64,000 bases of DNA from Miscanthus floridulus. Taxonomy: Eukaryota > Streptophyta > Magnoliopsida > Poales > Poaceae. Both the position numbers and the translations under genes were made by a program. The notes beneath the pieces are model-generated. The model saw nothing but the letters and a program-made list of their open reading frames with translations. It did no database searches and was not told where the DNA came from. The stretch covers positions 9,248,386-9,312,385 of the forward strand of contig NC_089593.1 in the NCBI RefSeq assembly GCF_019320115.1. Reading direction: 5' to 3'. Of the stretch, positions 46,850 to 57,765 are shown one piece after another; positions within the stretch are counted from its first letter, which is position 1, and each line of letters opens with the position of its first letter.

Positions 46850-47092
46850 GGTTTAGTGTCTTCCGACCCTTCCCATAGTTAAGTTCATAAAAGCTTGGAG
46901 CATGGGTGAGCTAGCTCTGATTACGCTGGTGAGCAAAGGCGCCGTAGCCGCTGGGGCATAGGTGCCTCGCAGTCCGCCTAGTTTTACTCAGAGCTTGTTC
47001 CCGAAATCCTAGCTCTTAGGTTTGACCGTGAGAAAAGAGGGCAGGCACAGAGAATGTTCGCAGGATAAATGTACTCAAACCAGCCCCCGAGT
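46850..47092. repeat. Module C, Tat element 2
   Basis: ACGCTGGTGAGCAAAGGCGC with GGGGCATAGG and AGTCCGCCTAG, ending in AGCCCCCGAG at 47082. Confidence 0.75.
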
Positions 47093-47503
47093 GAGACCCG
47101 ACCCCTCGCACTTGCAGGGGTCAGATGTCACAAAAGATCGGGGTTTGCAATGACAAAACTGATAAGAAAAAGTATGCATTTATTTAGGGGTAAAAACAAT
47201 GTAGCTGCTCGATGTTCTAAGCATTGGTGAAGACCTCACCGTCGATGGTTTTTAGCTTATAGGCGCCGGGCCAGAGTACTTCCGTGATGATGTACGGCCC
47301 CTCCCAAGGTAGGGAGAGCTTGTGGCAGTCCTTGTTGCTTTGTATGAGTCAAAGGACCAGGTCCTCGACGTTGAAGGCTCGGCCCTGCACCCATCGGCTG
47401 TGGTACCATCACAACGCCTGTGGTACTTGGCCGAGCGGAGGAGTGTGACATCACGTGCTTCGTCTAGCTGGTCCATGGCATCCTAGTGGGATGCCTCGGC
47501 TCC

Positions 47504-47508
47504 CTGTT
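47504..47508. repeat. Target-site duplication CTGTT (left)
   Basis: Perfect copy recurs at 50267-50271. Joining the flanks restores the pol 3' sequence as in element 1 (GGCTCCCT...TCGTATGC). Confidence 0.88.
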
Positions 47509-50266
47509 TGTAGCACCCTAAATTTTGCATATTTTTGAAATAGGAGGAAATTGGTTAATTAAGCATTTTGTGGGCATTCAAATTTATGAAATAAAAATTT
47601 TATTAAAAATAAAACCAAATATAAGGTCAACAACAATGAGTGTGCATTCATGCTGTTGCATAATATTTTGTATTGCTTGGTTTGAAGTCGGATTTCGAAT
47701 TGAGTTGAAATTGTATTTTGAATTGCTTTGGAAAAATTGAAAAGAAATAATTTTCCTTTTTCTTTTCTTTCCCCTGCTTTTGGCCCACTCAGCTTTGCCC
47801 TCCCGCTGGCCTAGTTGGCCGCTGGCCTTTCTTTCCTCTATGCCAGCCCAGCCAGCCCAGCTCGGCTTTTCTTCCCTGCACGCCGTAGAGGCCTAGTTTC
47901 ACCAGCCCAGTCGCATGTTGCTGACCCGCGCACCTTCCTCCGCCCGCTGACCGCCTGGGCCCACTGGTCAGACCCTCCTCCTTCCTCTTGCCCATATCCC
48001 AGCCGGAGTCTTTCCCGTGTCGACGCCGTGTCCAGTGCTGCCACGGCTCCCCGTGATGCCGTGACGCCCAAGAACCTGGCCCCATAAATAGCGCCCGCGC
48101 CTTCTCTGCCTCCTATCTCATCTACCGCATGGTTTTTTTTGCCCAAGCAAGCCACAGCCGCGCTTCGCCCTAGCACCGCCGCAACCATCGCCGACCACTG
48201 AGCGCCGTGCCGTCTTTGCTGCCTCCCGTTCTTGGTTTTTGGGTCCGGTGAGTCCGCCGTAGCTTCCTCTCTCCCGGTGTTTTTTTGTTGAATCGAGCGC
48301 TGTAGATCGGAAACCGCGAGCTTCGGCGAGCCAATCATGGTGCCACCGTCGGAAGCCTTGCCGTCGGCACTGTTCCGACTGACTCTTCTCTCTCTCCCCG
48401 CCAGATCAGATCTAGGCCGTTCAGATCTAATCCAATGGCCCAAAACCAAAGATACCCCTTCGCCGTCGGTTTTACAAAAAGCCCTTACAATTATTTTAGA
48501 TTCAACCCGCAGTCCAAAGCGCGATTTCAGATTCTGTTTTCTATTTTTGAAAGCGTATTTTGGTTCGTTTAGATTGAAAATACGTTTTCGGGTATTTACA
48601 GTTTTGCCACTCAACTTGTTTTAGCCATAAAATCTCCGTTTTAACTCTGATTTGATCCGTTCAATTTGTGTTAGGTTCATAGTTAAGTGATCTACATGTT
48701 TATACTACTGTGAATTAGGTTTTCAACTTTTAAAATTTGAGATTAGATTTGAACTATTATTTTACTAAAGGAAATCTTGTTTAATTCATAACTTTTCCGT
48801 TTTAGCTCCGATTTTTGTGATCTTCGCGTCTGTGTGTTCGTAGCGAGATGTAGATTCGTTTTCCAAACTTTTCATCTTGATTCTATGCTGTGGGTGTACT
48901 GTTATAATCTATGGCTTTGTTTGCTTTGCATGATTGCTCCTGGATGTTTGTATGTTGCTGTGTTATCGAGTATAGACGGTGAGCAATTCGTGGGAGATCA
49001 AGGGTACAACTTTGACGAGCAGGACCAACAGGAGTACTTTGCTCAAGGCAAGTATAGCCTGAGATCATCCTTATTTCTTATTCACTTTAATTCATTAAAT
49101 TCATATTGCATGTGTCACCTTGATAGGAATTTCCTAGAATTGAACTTTTACCTTGTCACCTACGGGATATGCATTTGGGTAGCTTTGCTAGTGCTCAATT
49201 AAACCATGATCTTGTAACTTGACTAATGGTATATGCAATAAACATTAAAATATGATTTTTAGCAACATGGAAACAGGGGGCTGGAGTGTTTAGCAAGTTT
49301 CTAAATGCTTCAGATTCCTCTCCCTATGAACTTATCTATAAGTGATCATCCGGGACTTACAGTACAACTGTGAGGGCTACATGGCTTTGGCTTTAGCTCA
49401 GTATGAGGACCTTTTCTAGCTTGTTAGTGGTTATCTTTATTGGCATAAGAATGGCTTGACGAATTGGGTTAGGACAACCTCTACTCTTATGTGTATAGCC
49501 GTAAAGGAATTGTGCCATTGGACAGGGGGTTCCTATAACTGTTTGCCGAGTGAATCTAATGGCCCTAACTTGTTAGACGAACCTTTGAAAGGCTTCATAG
49601 TGACCCCTGCCTGCTCACCTTGGAAGTGTTTTGGGAGTAATTAACCCGGGCATATGGGTATCATGACTCACAGTGAAAGTGTACAACCTCTGCAGAGTGT
49701 AAAACTGGTATATCAGCCGTGCTCATGGTCACAAGCGGCCTTGGAATATTTACGGATTAGATGAACACTAAGTATTACCTGTTTATGCTATTCATTATTC
49801 ATGTTTACATTTGATCATGTGTTTTGCATTGGGAATTAAAACAACTTGTTGCTACTCTTAAGCTAAAATTGTGACAACTAAAAGCTAAACGTTGTTAAAC
49901 CTATGTCAAGCCTTTTGAGCCTCATGAACCCCATGTTACACTTGTTGAGTACGACATGTACTTACGCTTGTTTATTTTCATTACTTGGATAAAAATCCTA
50001 GATGGGTAACAGATGGCTTTGGGTATGATGATTTTCCTGAGGACTACTAGACTTGTGGTCAACCAGTCGACGTTCCTGTAAAATGGAGCTTCCGTGAGAG
50101 ATCTTTTATTATTTCCGCTATATTTATGTGATAACTCTGTCTTATTCGTGATGTAATAAACACTTGTGATGATACTATTCATAATTTGTCAGCTTATGTG
50201 TGTGACTGATCTCTGGGCGCACATAAGATTTTGCACTCCATTTTATCCTTAAAATTGGGCATGACA
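47509..50266 (+). mobile_element. Solo LTR (2.76 kb), probably Tekay/Del chromovirus
   Basis: Starts TGTAGCACCCTAAATTTTGC and ends TTGGGCATGACA with 5-bp duplications on both sides, so it has LTR-type TG...CA ends. There is no coding content and no duplicated termini inside, fitting a single LTR. An AT-rich first part is followed by a GC-rich block with a CATAAATA box near 48084-48091 on the plus strand, consistent with U3, promoter and R-U5. Clade is inferred from the TGTA(G/A)CACCC start and length. It lies opposite in orientation to the host Tat element and interrupts the end of its pol. Confidence 0.78.
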
Positions 50267-50271
50267 CTGTT
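50267..50271. repeat. Target-site duplication CTGTT (right)
   Basis: Second copy of the solo-LTR duplication. Confidence 0.88.
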
Positions 50272-51178
50272 CATCGTATGCCCTGATCTTTGGCACTCCA
50301 TAGTCGAGGTCAGTTGGGAGGATGGCCTCGGAACCGTAGACCATGAAGAAGGGTGTGTAGCCGGTGGCTCAACTGGGAGTTGTCCTTAGGCTCTAGAGTA
50401 CCGCAGGGAGCTCAGCGACCAACCGTGCGCCGAACTTGTTCAACCGGTTGAAGATCCTAGGCTTGAGGCCCTATAGGACCATGCCATTTGAGCGCTCGAC
50501 CTGCCCTTTTGTTCGGGGGTGCGCGACGGCGACCCAATCGACCCGGATGTGGTATTCATCGTAGAATCGAAGGAACTTCTTGCCGGTGAACTACGTGTCA
50601 TTGTCTGTGATGATGGACTTCGATACTCTAAAGCGATGGATGATGTCAAGGAAGAACAACATGGCTTGCTCGAACTTGATCACAGAGATCGGCCGAGCTT
50701 CTATCCATTTGGTAAACTTGTCTATGGTGATGAGCAAGTGGGTGTATCCTCTGGGTGCCTTCTTGAGAGGTCTAACCCGATCAAGCCCCTAGACCACGAA
50801 GGGTCACGTGATGGGGATCATCTGGAGTGCCTGGGCCGGGAGGTGAGTTTGCCGAGAGTAGTACTAAAACCCTTCATAGGTGCGCACGATCTGCTTGGCG
50901 TCGGCTACTACAGTGGGCCAGTAGAAGCCCTATCGGAATGCATTTCCAACCAAGGTTCTAGGCGCGACATGGTGACCATAGACCCCACCATGGATATCAC
51001 TCAGCAAACGCTTCCCCTGTTTGATGGGGATGCAGCGCTGTAGGATCCCGGTGTGGCTTAGCTTGTAGAGTTTGCCCTCCACAAGAACAAAGGACTTGGC
51101 ACGACGTGCGAGCCATCAAGTTTCCGTCTTGTCCATCGGCAATGTGTCATGGAGGAGGTAGTTGAGGTAGAGTACCCT
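50272..51178 (-). pseudogene. Integrase remnant of Tat element 2
   Basis: Minus-strand pieces: zinc-domain region HGGVYGHHVAPRTLVGNAF, catalytic core KKAPRGYTHLLITIDKFTKW (Asp) and SKSIITDNDT (Asp), then GQVERSN (Glu) and GYTPFFMVYGSEAVLPTD. Stops are frequent. The plus-strand frame 50519-51043 is its shadow. Confidence 0.8.
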
Positions 51179-51820
51179 CTAGTTGACCAGAGGTTCGAGC
51201 TCTATCGCTAGGCCTTCTTCGAGCTCCATGACTTCAGGGCCAGACGGAGCCAACGGTTGGTCAGCCCCCGAGGCTGAATTGGGGGGACCATCATTGGCCT
51301 GTTCCGACCCCTCGTAGCAGACCGAGGGCTTGTGTTGGTCGTTGGAAAAGACACCTGTTGGCACCAGCTCTCGGCCAGATGCCGCCTTCGCAAGTGCGTC
51401 GACTGCCTCATTGAGGCTCCTTGGGATGTGATTGAGTTCGAGGCCATCGAATTTGTCCTCTAGCCGTCGGACTTCTCGGTAGTATGTAGCTATCTTGGCG
51501 TCATGACAGCTTGACTCCTTCATGACTTGGTCGATGACCAGCTGGGAGTCGCCCCGGACGTTGAGGCATCGGATGCCCAACTTGATGGCGATACGCAGGC
51601 CATTGATGAGTGCTTCATAGTCAGCCACATTATTGGATGAGGGGAAATAGAGACGAACCATGTACCTCATGCGTACCCCGAGGGGTGATATGAAGACCAG
51701 CCCCATGCCGGCGCCCCTCTTCATCAATGACCCGTCGAAATACATCATCCAGTACTCTTGGTCGATGACCGCCGATGGCATTTGGACCTCGGTCCATTCC
51801 GCGACGAAGTCAGCCAACAC
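51179..51820 (-). pseudogene. Archaeal-type RNase H domain of Tat element 2
   Basis: A 213-codon open piece: YWMMYFDGSLMKRGAGMGLV (catalytic Asp), SSNNVADYEALINGLRIAI (catalytic Glu), NVRGDSQLVIDQVMKE (catalytic Asp), then a linker toward integrase (DKFDGLELNHIPRSLNEAVD, LAKAASGRELVP). This second RNase H after RT is characteristic of Tat elements. It is part of the broken polyprotein, with stops on both sides. Confidence 0.82.
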
Positions 51821-53122
51821 CTAGGATTTGATCGCTTTTCAGGAGGCATACTTAATGCCCTGATCCATCAACTCGAGTGCCCATTTTGTGGTTCTTCCCA
51901 TGGCGTCCTAGCTTTGGACAACCTCACCGAGGGGGAATGATGTCACGACCATCACCGGGTGTGACTCGAAGTAGTGGCGTAGCTTCCTTTTGGTGATGAG
52001 GATGGCGTATAGGAGCTTCTAGATTTGGGACTAGCGGGTCTTAGAGTTGGATAGTACCTCACTGATGAAGTACACAGGGTGCTACACCTTGAAGGCGTGC
52101 CCCTCTTCTTCTCGCTCGACTACCAGGGCGGCGCTGACCACTTGTGTGGTGGCCGTGATGTAGAGCAGAAGGTGTTCTCCCTCGGTGGGAGGAACCAGAA
52201 TTGGGGCCTTTGTCAGGAGATGCTTAACCATGTCAAGTGCTTCCTGGGCCTTGGACATCTATTCGAAGTGATCGACCTTCTTCAGAAGTCGATAAAGGGG
52301 GAGACCTCGTTCGTCGAGGCATGAGATGAAGCGGCTAAGTGCGACGAGGCACCCTATAACTCGCTGCACCCCCTTTATATCCTGAATCAGACCCATCCTT
52401 GTAATGGCTAAGAGATTCTCTGGGTTGGCCTCGATGCCATGCTCAGAGACGATGAAACCAAGCAGCATGCCCCTCGGGACCCCGAAAACACACTTCTTGG
52501 GATTGAGTTTGATGTTGTTTGCTCATAGTTTGGCAAAAGTCTGCTCAAGATCGGCTATGAGGTGGTCAGCCTTTTGGGTTTTAACCACGATGTCATCCAC
52601 ATAGGCTTCAACAGTTCGCCCGATGAGGTCCTCGAAACACTTGAGCATACAGCGCTGGTATGTAGCCCCAGTGTTCTTCAGACCAAACAACATTGTGACA
52701 TAGCAGAACGATCCAAAGGGGGTGACGAACGATGTCACGAGCTGGTTGGACTCTTTCATCACAATTTGATGGTACCTGGAGTACGCATCAAGGAAGCAGA
52801 GGGTTTTGCACCCTGAGGTAGAGTCGACTATTTGGTCTATGCGCGGCAAAGGAAATGGATCCTTTGGGCATGCCTTGTTGAGACCCGTATAGTCAACACA
52901 CATCCTCCATTTTCCACTCTTCTTTCGTACAAGAATGGGATTGGCTAACCACTCTGGGTGGTATACTTCTTTGATGAATTCGGTCGCTGAAAGTTTTGCT
53001 ATCTCTTCGTCGATGGTCCTACGTTTCCTCTTGTCGAAGCGACGCAGGCATTGTTTCACCGATTTGGAGCCCGGGCGGATCTTCAAGGTGTGCTCAGTGA
53101 CTTCCCTCGGAATGCCTAGCAT
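51821..53122 (-). pseudogene. Reverse transcriptase and first RNase H of Tat element 2
   Basis: The 199-codon frame 52523-53122 has PEWLANPILVRKKSGKWRMC, LNKACPKDPFPLPRIDQIVD, LDAYSRYHQIVMK and an intact YVDDIVVK box, then stops at FAKL. The frame resumes with CVFGVPRGMLLGFIVSEHGI (52259-52468) and a degraded RNase H (APILVPPTEGEHLLLYI, VYFISEVLSNSKTR) to 51821. Better preserved than the copy in element 1. Confidence 0.85.
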
Positions 53123-53185
53123 ATCCGAGGGTTTCCACGCAAAGATGTCTTTGTTTCCACGGAGGAAGTCGACGAGCGCGCTTTC

Positions 53186-54139
53186 CTATTCAGAGGAAAG
53201 CGTGGTACCAATGCGCACCTTTTTGCCCTCAGAGCTATTGGGATCTATGAGGACTTCCTTAGAGCCTTCTGCTGGCTCGAAGGACCCGGTCGACTTCTTG
53301 GTGTCGGGTGCTTCTTCGGTGACCTCCCTCTTGATGGCGGTGAGCTCTCCAGAGGCGACGATTGCTGCGGCATGACCATAGCACTCGACCTCGCACTCAT
53401 AGGCGTGTTGGAAGGAGGTGCCGATGGTGATGACCCCGCCGGGGCCTAGTATTTTTAACTTGAGGTATGTATAGTTGGGGATGGCCATGAACTTCGTGTA
53501 ACATGGACGTCCCAGGATGGCGTGGAAGGTTCCTGGGAACCCAACCACCTCGAAGGTGAGGGTTTCCGTCCTATAATTGAATGGATCCCCAAAGGTAACG
53601 GGCAGATCGATCTGCCCAAGTGGCATGGCCTGCTTTCTGGGCACGATGCCATAGAAAGGTGGTCGGGTTGGGCGGAGGCGTGTCCGGTCGATGCCCATTT
53701 CATCGAGCGTCTTGGCGTACATGATGTTGAGGCCGCTGCCTCCATCCATCAGTACTTTGGTGAGCCGCTTCGGACCGACGATCGGGTCGACCACGAGCAG
53801 ATATCTCCCCAGATGCAGGACGCTCTCCGGGTGGTCGGTTCGATCGAAGGTTATGGCGGACTCTGACCATCGGAGGAAGGCAGGCGTGGCCGGTTTGGTC
53901 GTATATACGTTGCGGCGCGTGACCTTCTGATGGCATTTGGAGTCATAGGCCACCGATCCTCCGAAGATCATGAGGCAACCGTCCGGTGTCGGAAAGCCAT
54001 CGTCCTTCTCCTCAATGTCGTCTATGGTGGGGGCAAGGTCCTTTCTGTGCTCCCCTTTGTTGGAACCTCCAGACAAGAACCACCGCATGAGGCTGTAGTC
54101 CTTGTAAAATGCTTCACCGAGAAAGCATGGTTCGAGCAT
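53186..54139 (-). pseudogene. Protease region of Tat element 2
   Basis: 317 open codons. LMDGGSGLNIMYAKTLDEMG at residues 130-149 is the Tat protease motif (Asp132), followed by FPGTFHAILGRPCYTKFMAI and NYTYLKLKILGPGG. The frame ends SSE-TAG and continues in frame into LVDFLRGNKDIFAWKPSDML and RT, so the stop (expected CAG) is a nonsense mutation in a single gag-pro-pol frame. Confidence 0.83.
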
Positions 54140-54189
54140 GGCCCCTCGAGTAGTTTTTCGAAGTGGTTCGGAGTGCCCTCCGTGGGCTT

Positions 54190-55259
54190 CCGACCACCCT
54201 TGCAGTCAGTAGCGGCTACGAGCGAGTCCTCGTGCCGTTGCTTCTTGTTCTTCCTTTTGGCAGAACGATTGGAGGCACCTTCACCGACGCCCTCATCTCG
54301 CCTAGCCTTGCCCTCGAGACGATTGAAGATAACTCCGACCGCTTCTTCTCCTGAGGCGTGGCTGGTGGCGATGTCTAGGAGTTCCTTGGTGGTTCACGGG
54401 CCCTTGCGTCCCAACTTATGAACCAAAGACTCGCAGGTAGTCCCGGACAGGAAAGCTCCTATAATGTCGGTGTTGGTGATGTTAGGTAGCTCGTTGCACT
54501 GCTGGGAGAAGCGCCGGATGTACCCGTGGAGGGTCTCACCGGCCTTCTGACGGTAGTTTTTGAGGTCCCATGGGTTCCTAGGGCGCTTGTATGTGCCATG
54601 GAAGTTCCCCACAAAGATCTCCCTTAGGTCCGTCCAACTCTGGATTGTGTTGGACGGCAAGTGTTCCAACCATGCTCGTGCCGAATTGGCTAAGAACAGT
54701 GGAAGGTTGCGGATAATGAAGTCATCATTATCTGCACCACCGACTTGGCAGGCAAGCCGATAGTCTTCGAGCCATAATCCGAGGTTTGTTTCCCCAGAGT
54801 ACTTTAGGATATTGGTCGATCGTCGATACCTTGGCGGGAAAGCAGCATTGAGGATGTGACGGCCAAAGGCCTAAGGGCTCGGCAAGCCGGGGCTCGGGCT
54901 TCGGTCTTCGCTGCTGTCGTAGCGTCCACCGTGACGAGGATGATAGCCATGGCGGGCTCCTTCTCTCGGGTCACCGTAGGTACGTCTGCGGGCATCGAGG
55001 GTGCTGTGTGCATCGTGGTTGCGGCTGAGACGCTGATGTACCGGGCCGCGGTGCGCTGCCTGCCGCCCTGTGTTGCCTGGTGGACCGACACGTCCCTACT
55101 GGACCGCTCTAAGAGCGTGCGTTGGCTGACGTCAAGCTTGCGTCGCCGAGACAACAAACTTTCTGCCTGCTGCGCCGCCGCACGCTCGAGTAGCGTGCGA
55201 ATCTCATGATGGGCCCAATGATCCTCGAGCATCGTGGCCTCTGGAAGGCCATGGAGCAA
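54190..55259 (-). pseudogene. gag remnant of Tat element 2
   Basis: Capsid core at 54394-54669: WTDLREIFVGNFHGTYKRPR, NPWDLKNYRQKAGETLHGYI, CNELPNITNTDIIGAFL, then LGRKGP and a TGA where Arg CGA is expected, with TTKELLDIATSHASGEEAV continuing in frame. The N-terminal leader-proximal frame is 54804-55259 (151 codons), rich in Arg, Ala and Thr. Confidence 0.78.
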
Positions 55260-55439
55260 GGCTACCGCTACGGCGATGTTCTGGCTTGCCTAAGCGAAGC
55301 GAGGGAGGGCTTCATCGTCTGCGATGATCCTTCGGTTCACGTCGCGGGCTATGGCGCGTGCGCGCCCACCGTCTCCGCGACGCTCAATCTCCTGATCAAG
55401 CTCCATGCATTCCAGCTCAAGCTGGAGTCGCGCTTCCTC

Positions 55440-55470
55440 GGTCTCCCAGTGTCGAGGTGCCGAGAGCTCA
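55440..55470. other. Deletion junction: gag leader fused to LTR interior
   Basis: Up to about 55456 the sequence follows the gag leader (equivalent to element 1 near 19425). From GTGCCGAGAGCTCAG it follows the LTR interior (equivalent to about 28708 or 20260). The primer site, the remaining leader (about 600 bases in element 1) and the first roughly 230 bases of the LTR are absent. GTCGA is present at the join and in the matching LTR region (GGTCGAACGGGTGC), a short microhomology. Confidence 0.75.
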
Positions 55471-56776
55471 GTTGCTGCTCAGCCATGTGCTTGTGTTGTG
55501 TTCTGATCGGTTTGAGGTTTGATGGGCTTGTGATGGTTCGATCGGGTCTGGCTTGAATCGATGCGATTCGAGTCAAGTCCCCCTCATGGGACGCCCTACT
55601 TTCCCTTTTATAAGCCAAGGGAAAGCACGGGTTACAGCGGAGGAAGAGAAGAGATGAGAGAGAGGGAGAAGAAGTCCTTCAGGATCGCCGGTCCTTATCC
55701 TTCATGCGGGTCCCGCCGACCCTGTAGATGTCAACAGGGACGACTCCACGTCGTGGCCCTGTCCATCACTGGCGCCATGCACAGGCATCGTCTGCTGGTC
55801 ATGGCGCTCCACTCCGTCCTGGCGGACATCATGGTGAACTGACGCGCCTATCAGTGTTCGTACGAGGGTTAGACAAAACAGCACTGGTACGCCCGATGCT
55901 GTTCCTGATGTGAATCCTCGTGTATGGCCCGTTGTGGCCGCGAGTTACATCGGGGCATGCCGGTCTCTCCCCTGGTGTCAGAGCTTTGACCTAGGCCAAT
56001 ACGCTTGGACCCGGAGTGGTTGGCGGCGGTGTGGGCCTCCGTCGGGCGAGGCGGAGTCCACAGCCTCGGGGTTGGGCGAGGCGAAGTGCAAACCCAAGGG
56101 TCGGGCGAGGCGGAGCCCACGGCCTTAGGGTCGGGCGAGGCGGAGCACAAACCTAAGGGTCAGGCGAGGCGGAGCCCGTGGCCTCAGGGTCGGGCGAGGC
56201 GGAGCCCCCTAGAGGCCGGGAGAGGCAGAGCGCAAACCTAAGGGTCGGGTGAGGCAGAGCCCGCAACCTTGGGGTCAGGCGAGGCAGAGTCCGCGGCCTC
56301 GGGGTCGGGCGAGGTGGAGCCCGCGGCCTCGGTGTCGGACGAGGCGGATCCTCGACCCCAGGGGTCGGGCGAGGCGGAGCCCATGACCTCGGGGTCGGGC
56401 GAGGCAGAGCCCACGACCATGGTGTCGGGCGAGGCGGAGCCCGCGACCTCGATGTCGGGCAAGGCGGATCCCACCCCCAGAGATCGGGCGAGGCGGAGCC
56501 CGCGACCTCGGGGTCGGGCGAGGCGGAGCCCGTGGCCACAGTGTTGAGCGAGGAGGAGCCCACCCCCAGAGATCGGCATCAGAGGTCGGGCGAGGCAGAG
56601 ATCGCCCCCCAGAGTTCGGTCGAGGTGGAGATCGCCCCCTCGGGGTCGGGCGAGGCGGAGCCCCGCGCACCTGGGGGTCGATTGGAGTTGTAGCCGCGCT
56701 CTTGACTGCTCAGATGAATCAATGTTGATGGTCATTAGCTCCTCCTCTTCGGGTACCTTAGTATTGGTCCCCGACA
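55457..56776 (-). repeat. Truncated right LTR of Tat element 2
   Basis: Ends GGTCCCCGACA like the other Tat LTRs and has a TATAAAAGG box (complement at 55604-55612), but the region before it has an extra TTTGAGGTTTGATGGGCTTG segment and its minisatellite unit is of a different subtype, so it comes from another subfamily than 28494-39679. Confidence 0.82.
56040..56680. repeat. U3 minisatellite in right LTR of Tat element 2
   Basis: About 21 copies of a 27-31-bp unit, GTCGGGCGAGGCGGAGCC plus a variable GCGGCCTCGG-type spacer. More homogeneous than the arrays in element 1, suggesting recent homogenisation or a younger LTR. All long frames in it are spurious. Confidence 0.92.
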
Positions 56777-57395
56777 GTAGGTGTTTACATGGGTCATGCT
56801 TTCTAGAATTATCTGAAATTGTTCATTATCTGGTTGTACTTGTGTTGCCTCCTAATATTTTAATACCTCCTGGTTCATTCCCAATGTTTAACTTTGAAAT
56901 ATTACAGAGAATCAGATAAAAAAGGAAAAAAAGAAAAGAAAGATAAAAGTGTTGTTTCGATACGCTTATAATCGGATTATCCATCGTTGGCCACGAGAAT
57001 CGATAAGAAGCTTGCCAAAACGCCCCCTGCCATGGATGGTTCTCAAGAACGTCCATGATCTATGCACCATGAGATTGAACTGGAGATACGACGACGATTG
57101 TTTAGGTGGGACTAAAAAGGTATGGTATGCTAGCTTAATGGCTGATGTGGCCTCCATCATCTTGTTATTATTTTTTATTTTAAAAAAAGGTAGGAGCTCT
57201 GCCCTTGCATTAGTAAAGGATGATAAAAATAATACATGAGGTTTTGATCTTTAGGGCCACCCACTAAACATGTGGTGCTAGGACATAGAGAAAAATGAAC
57301 AGACCAAACTCCAAAGTGAAAGGGGTGAATAAAAACAGGATTTCACTGAAAGATTAAAAAAATATGGTCCAATAGGTTCATCTCCACCTCTAAAA
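56777..57395. other. Unassigned DNA right of the Tat element
   Basis: AT-rich low-copy DNA. A 96-codon plus frame at 56949-57239 resembles nothing I recognise. It is not the continuation of the chromovirus integrase cut at 28494, which supports a large deletion inside Tat element 2. Confidence 0.4.
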
Positions 57396-57565
57396 TACTC
57401 CATCAATTATAAGTTATAATTCACTTTGGCTTTTGTAAGAGTTATATTATAGTTTTATGTGTATTTATAAACAAATTACACTCTCTTCATTTTAAGTTAT
57501 AAGTCATTTGGTATTTTTAGATGTAAAAATAACTTTATTTAGACTATACCCAGATACATACATAA
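57396..57565. repeat. Two truncated Stowaway-like heads
   Basis: CTCCATCAATTATAAGTTAT at 57400 and CTCTTCATTTTAAGTTATAA at 57483 both resemble the start of Stowaway MITEs (CTCCCTCC..., ATAAGTC, then a TTTTAGATG stretch). Neither has a matching opposite end. Confidence 0.45.
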
Positions 57566-57640
57566 TATAATGATTTATAATTCGAAAATGACTTTTGGAT
57601 TATCTGTAACCATAGTCAAACTTACGGATACTTTGGCTTA

Positions 57641-57750
57641 TGAAGAACTCAGAAATCCTAATTTTGGTATAAAAAGAGCAATTGGGATTTTTACTTATGA
57701 TGAAGAACTCAAAGATCCCAATTTTGGTATAAAAAGAACAATTGGGATTG
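57641..57750. repeat. 60-bp tandem duplication
   Basis: TGAAGAACTCAGAAATCCTA starts copy 1 (57641-57700) and a near-identical copy 2 starts at 57701. The unit is a multiple of three and is translated twice in the short frame 57570-57764 (PNFGIKRAIGI, PNFGIKRTIGI). No known protein. Confidence 0.75.
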
Positions 57751-57765
57751 TATTTGGTTCATAGC

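Larger units (their letters stand above)
28494..56776 (-). mobile_element. Tat-lineage Ty3/gypsy element 2 (chimeric, with nested insertions)
   Basis: A second minus-strand Tat element with the same order as element 1: antisense gene (40497-44025), three modules, integrase, RNase H, RT, protease, gag. The 3' LTR (28494-39679) is split by a complete Sirevirus, and the internal region by a solo LTR (47509-50266). The right LTR (about 55457-56776) lacks its first 230 or so bases and its primer site and belongs to a visibly different subfamily. The flanks (GGATG before, GTAGG after) do not match. I infer that two Tat elements were fused by a deletion. Without the insertions the element is about 15.7 kb. 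Confidence 0.8.

Noticed and set aside
47838..48614. 258-codon minus-strand frame in the solo LTR
   Set aside because: GC-rich U3/R composition effect inside a TG...CA element with target duplications; no domain.
50519..51043. 174-codon plus-strand frame
   Set aside because: Shadow of the minus-strand integrase, whose motifs are recognisable.
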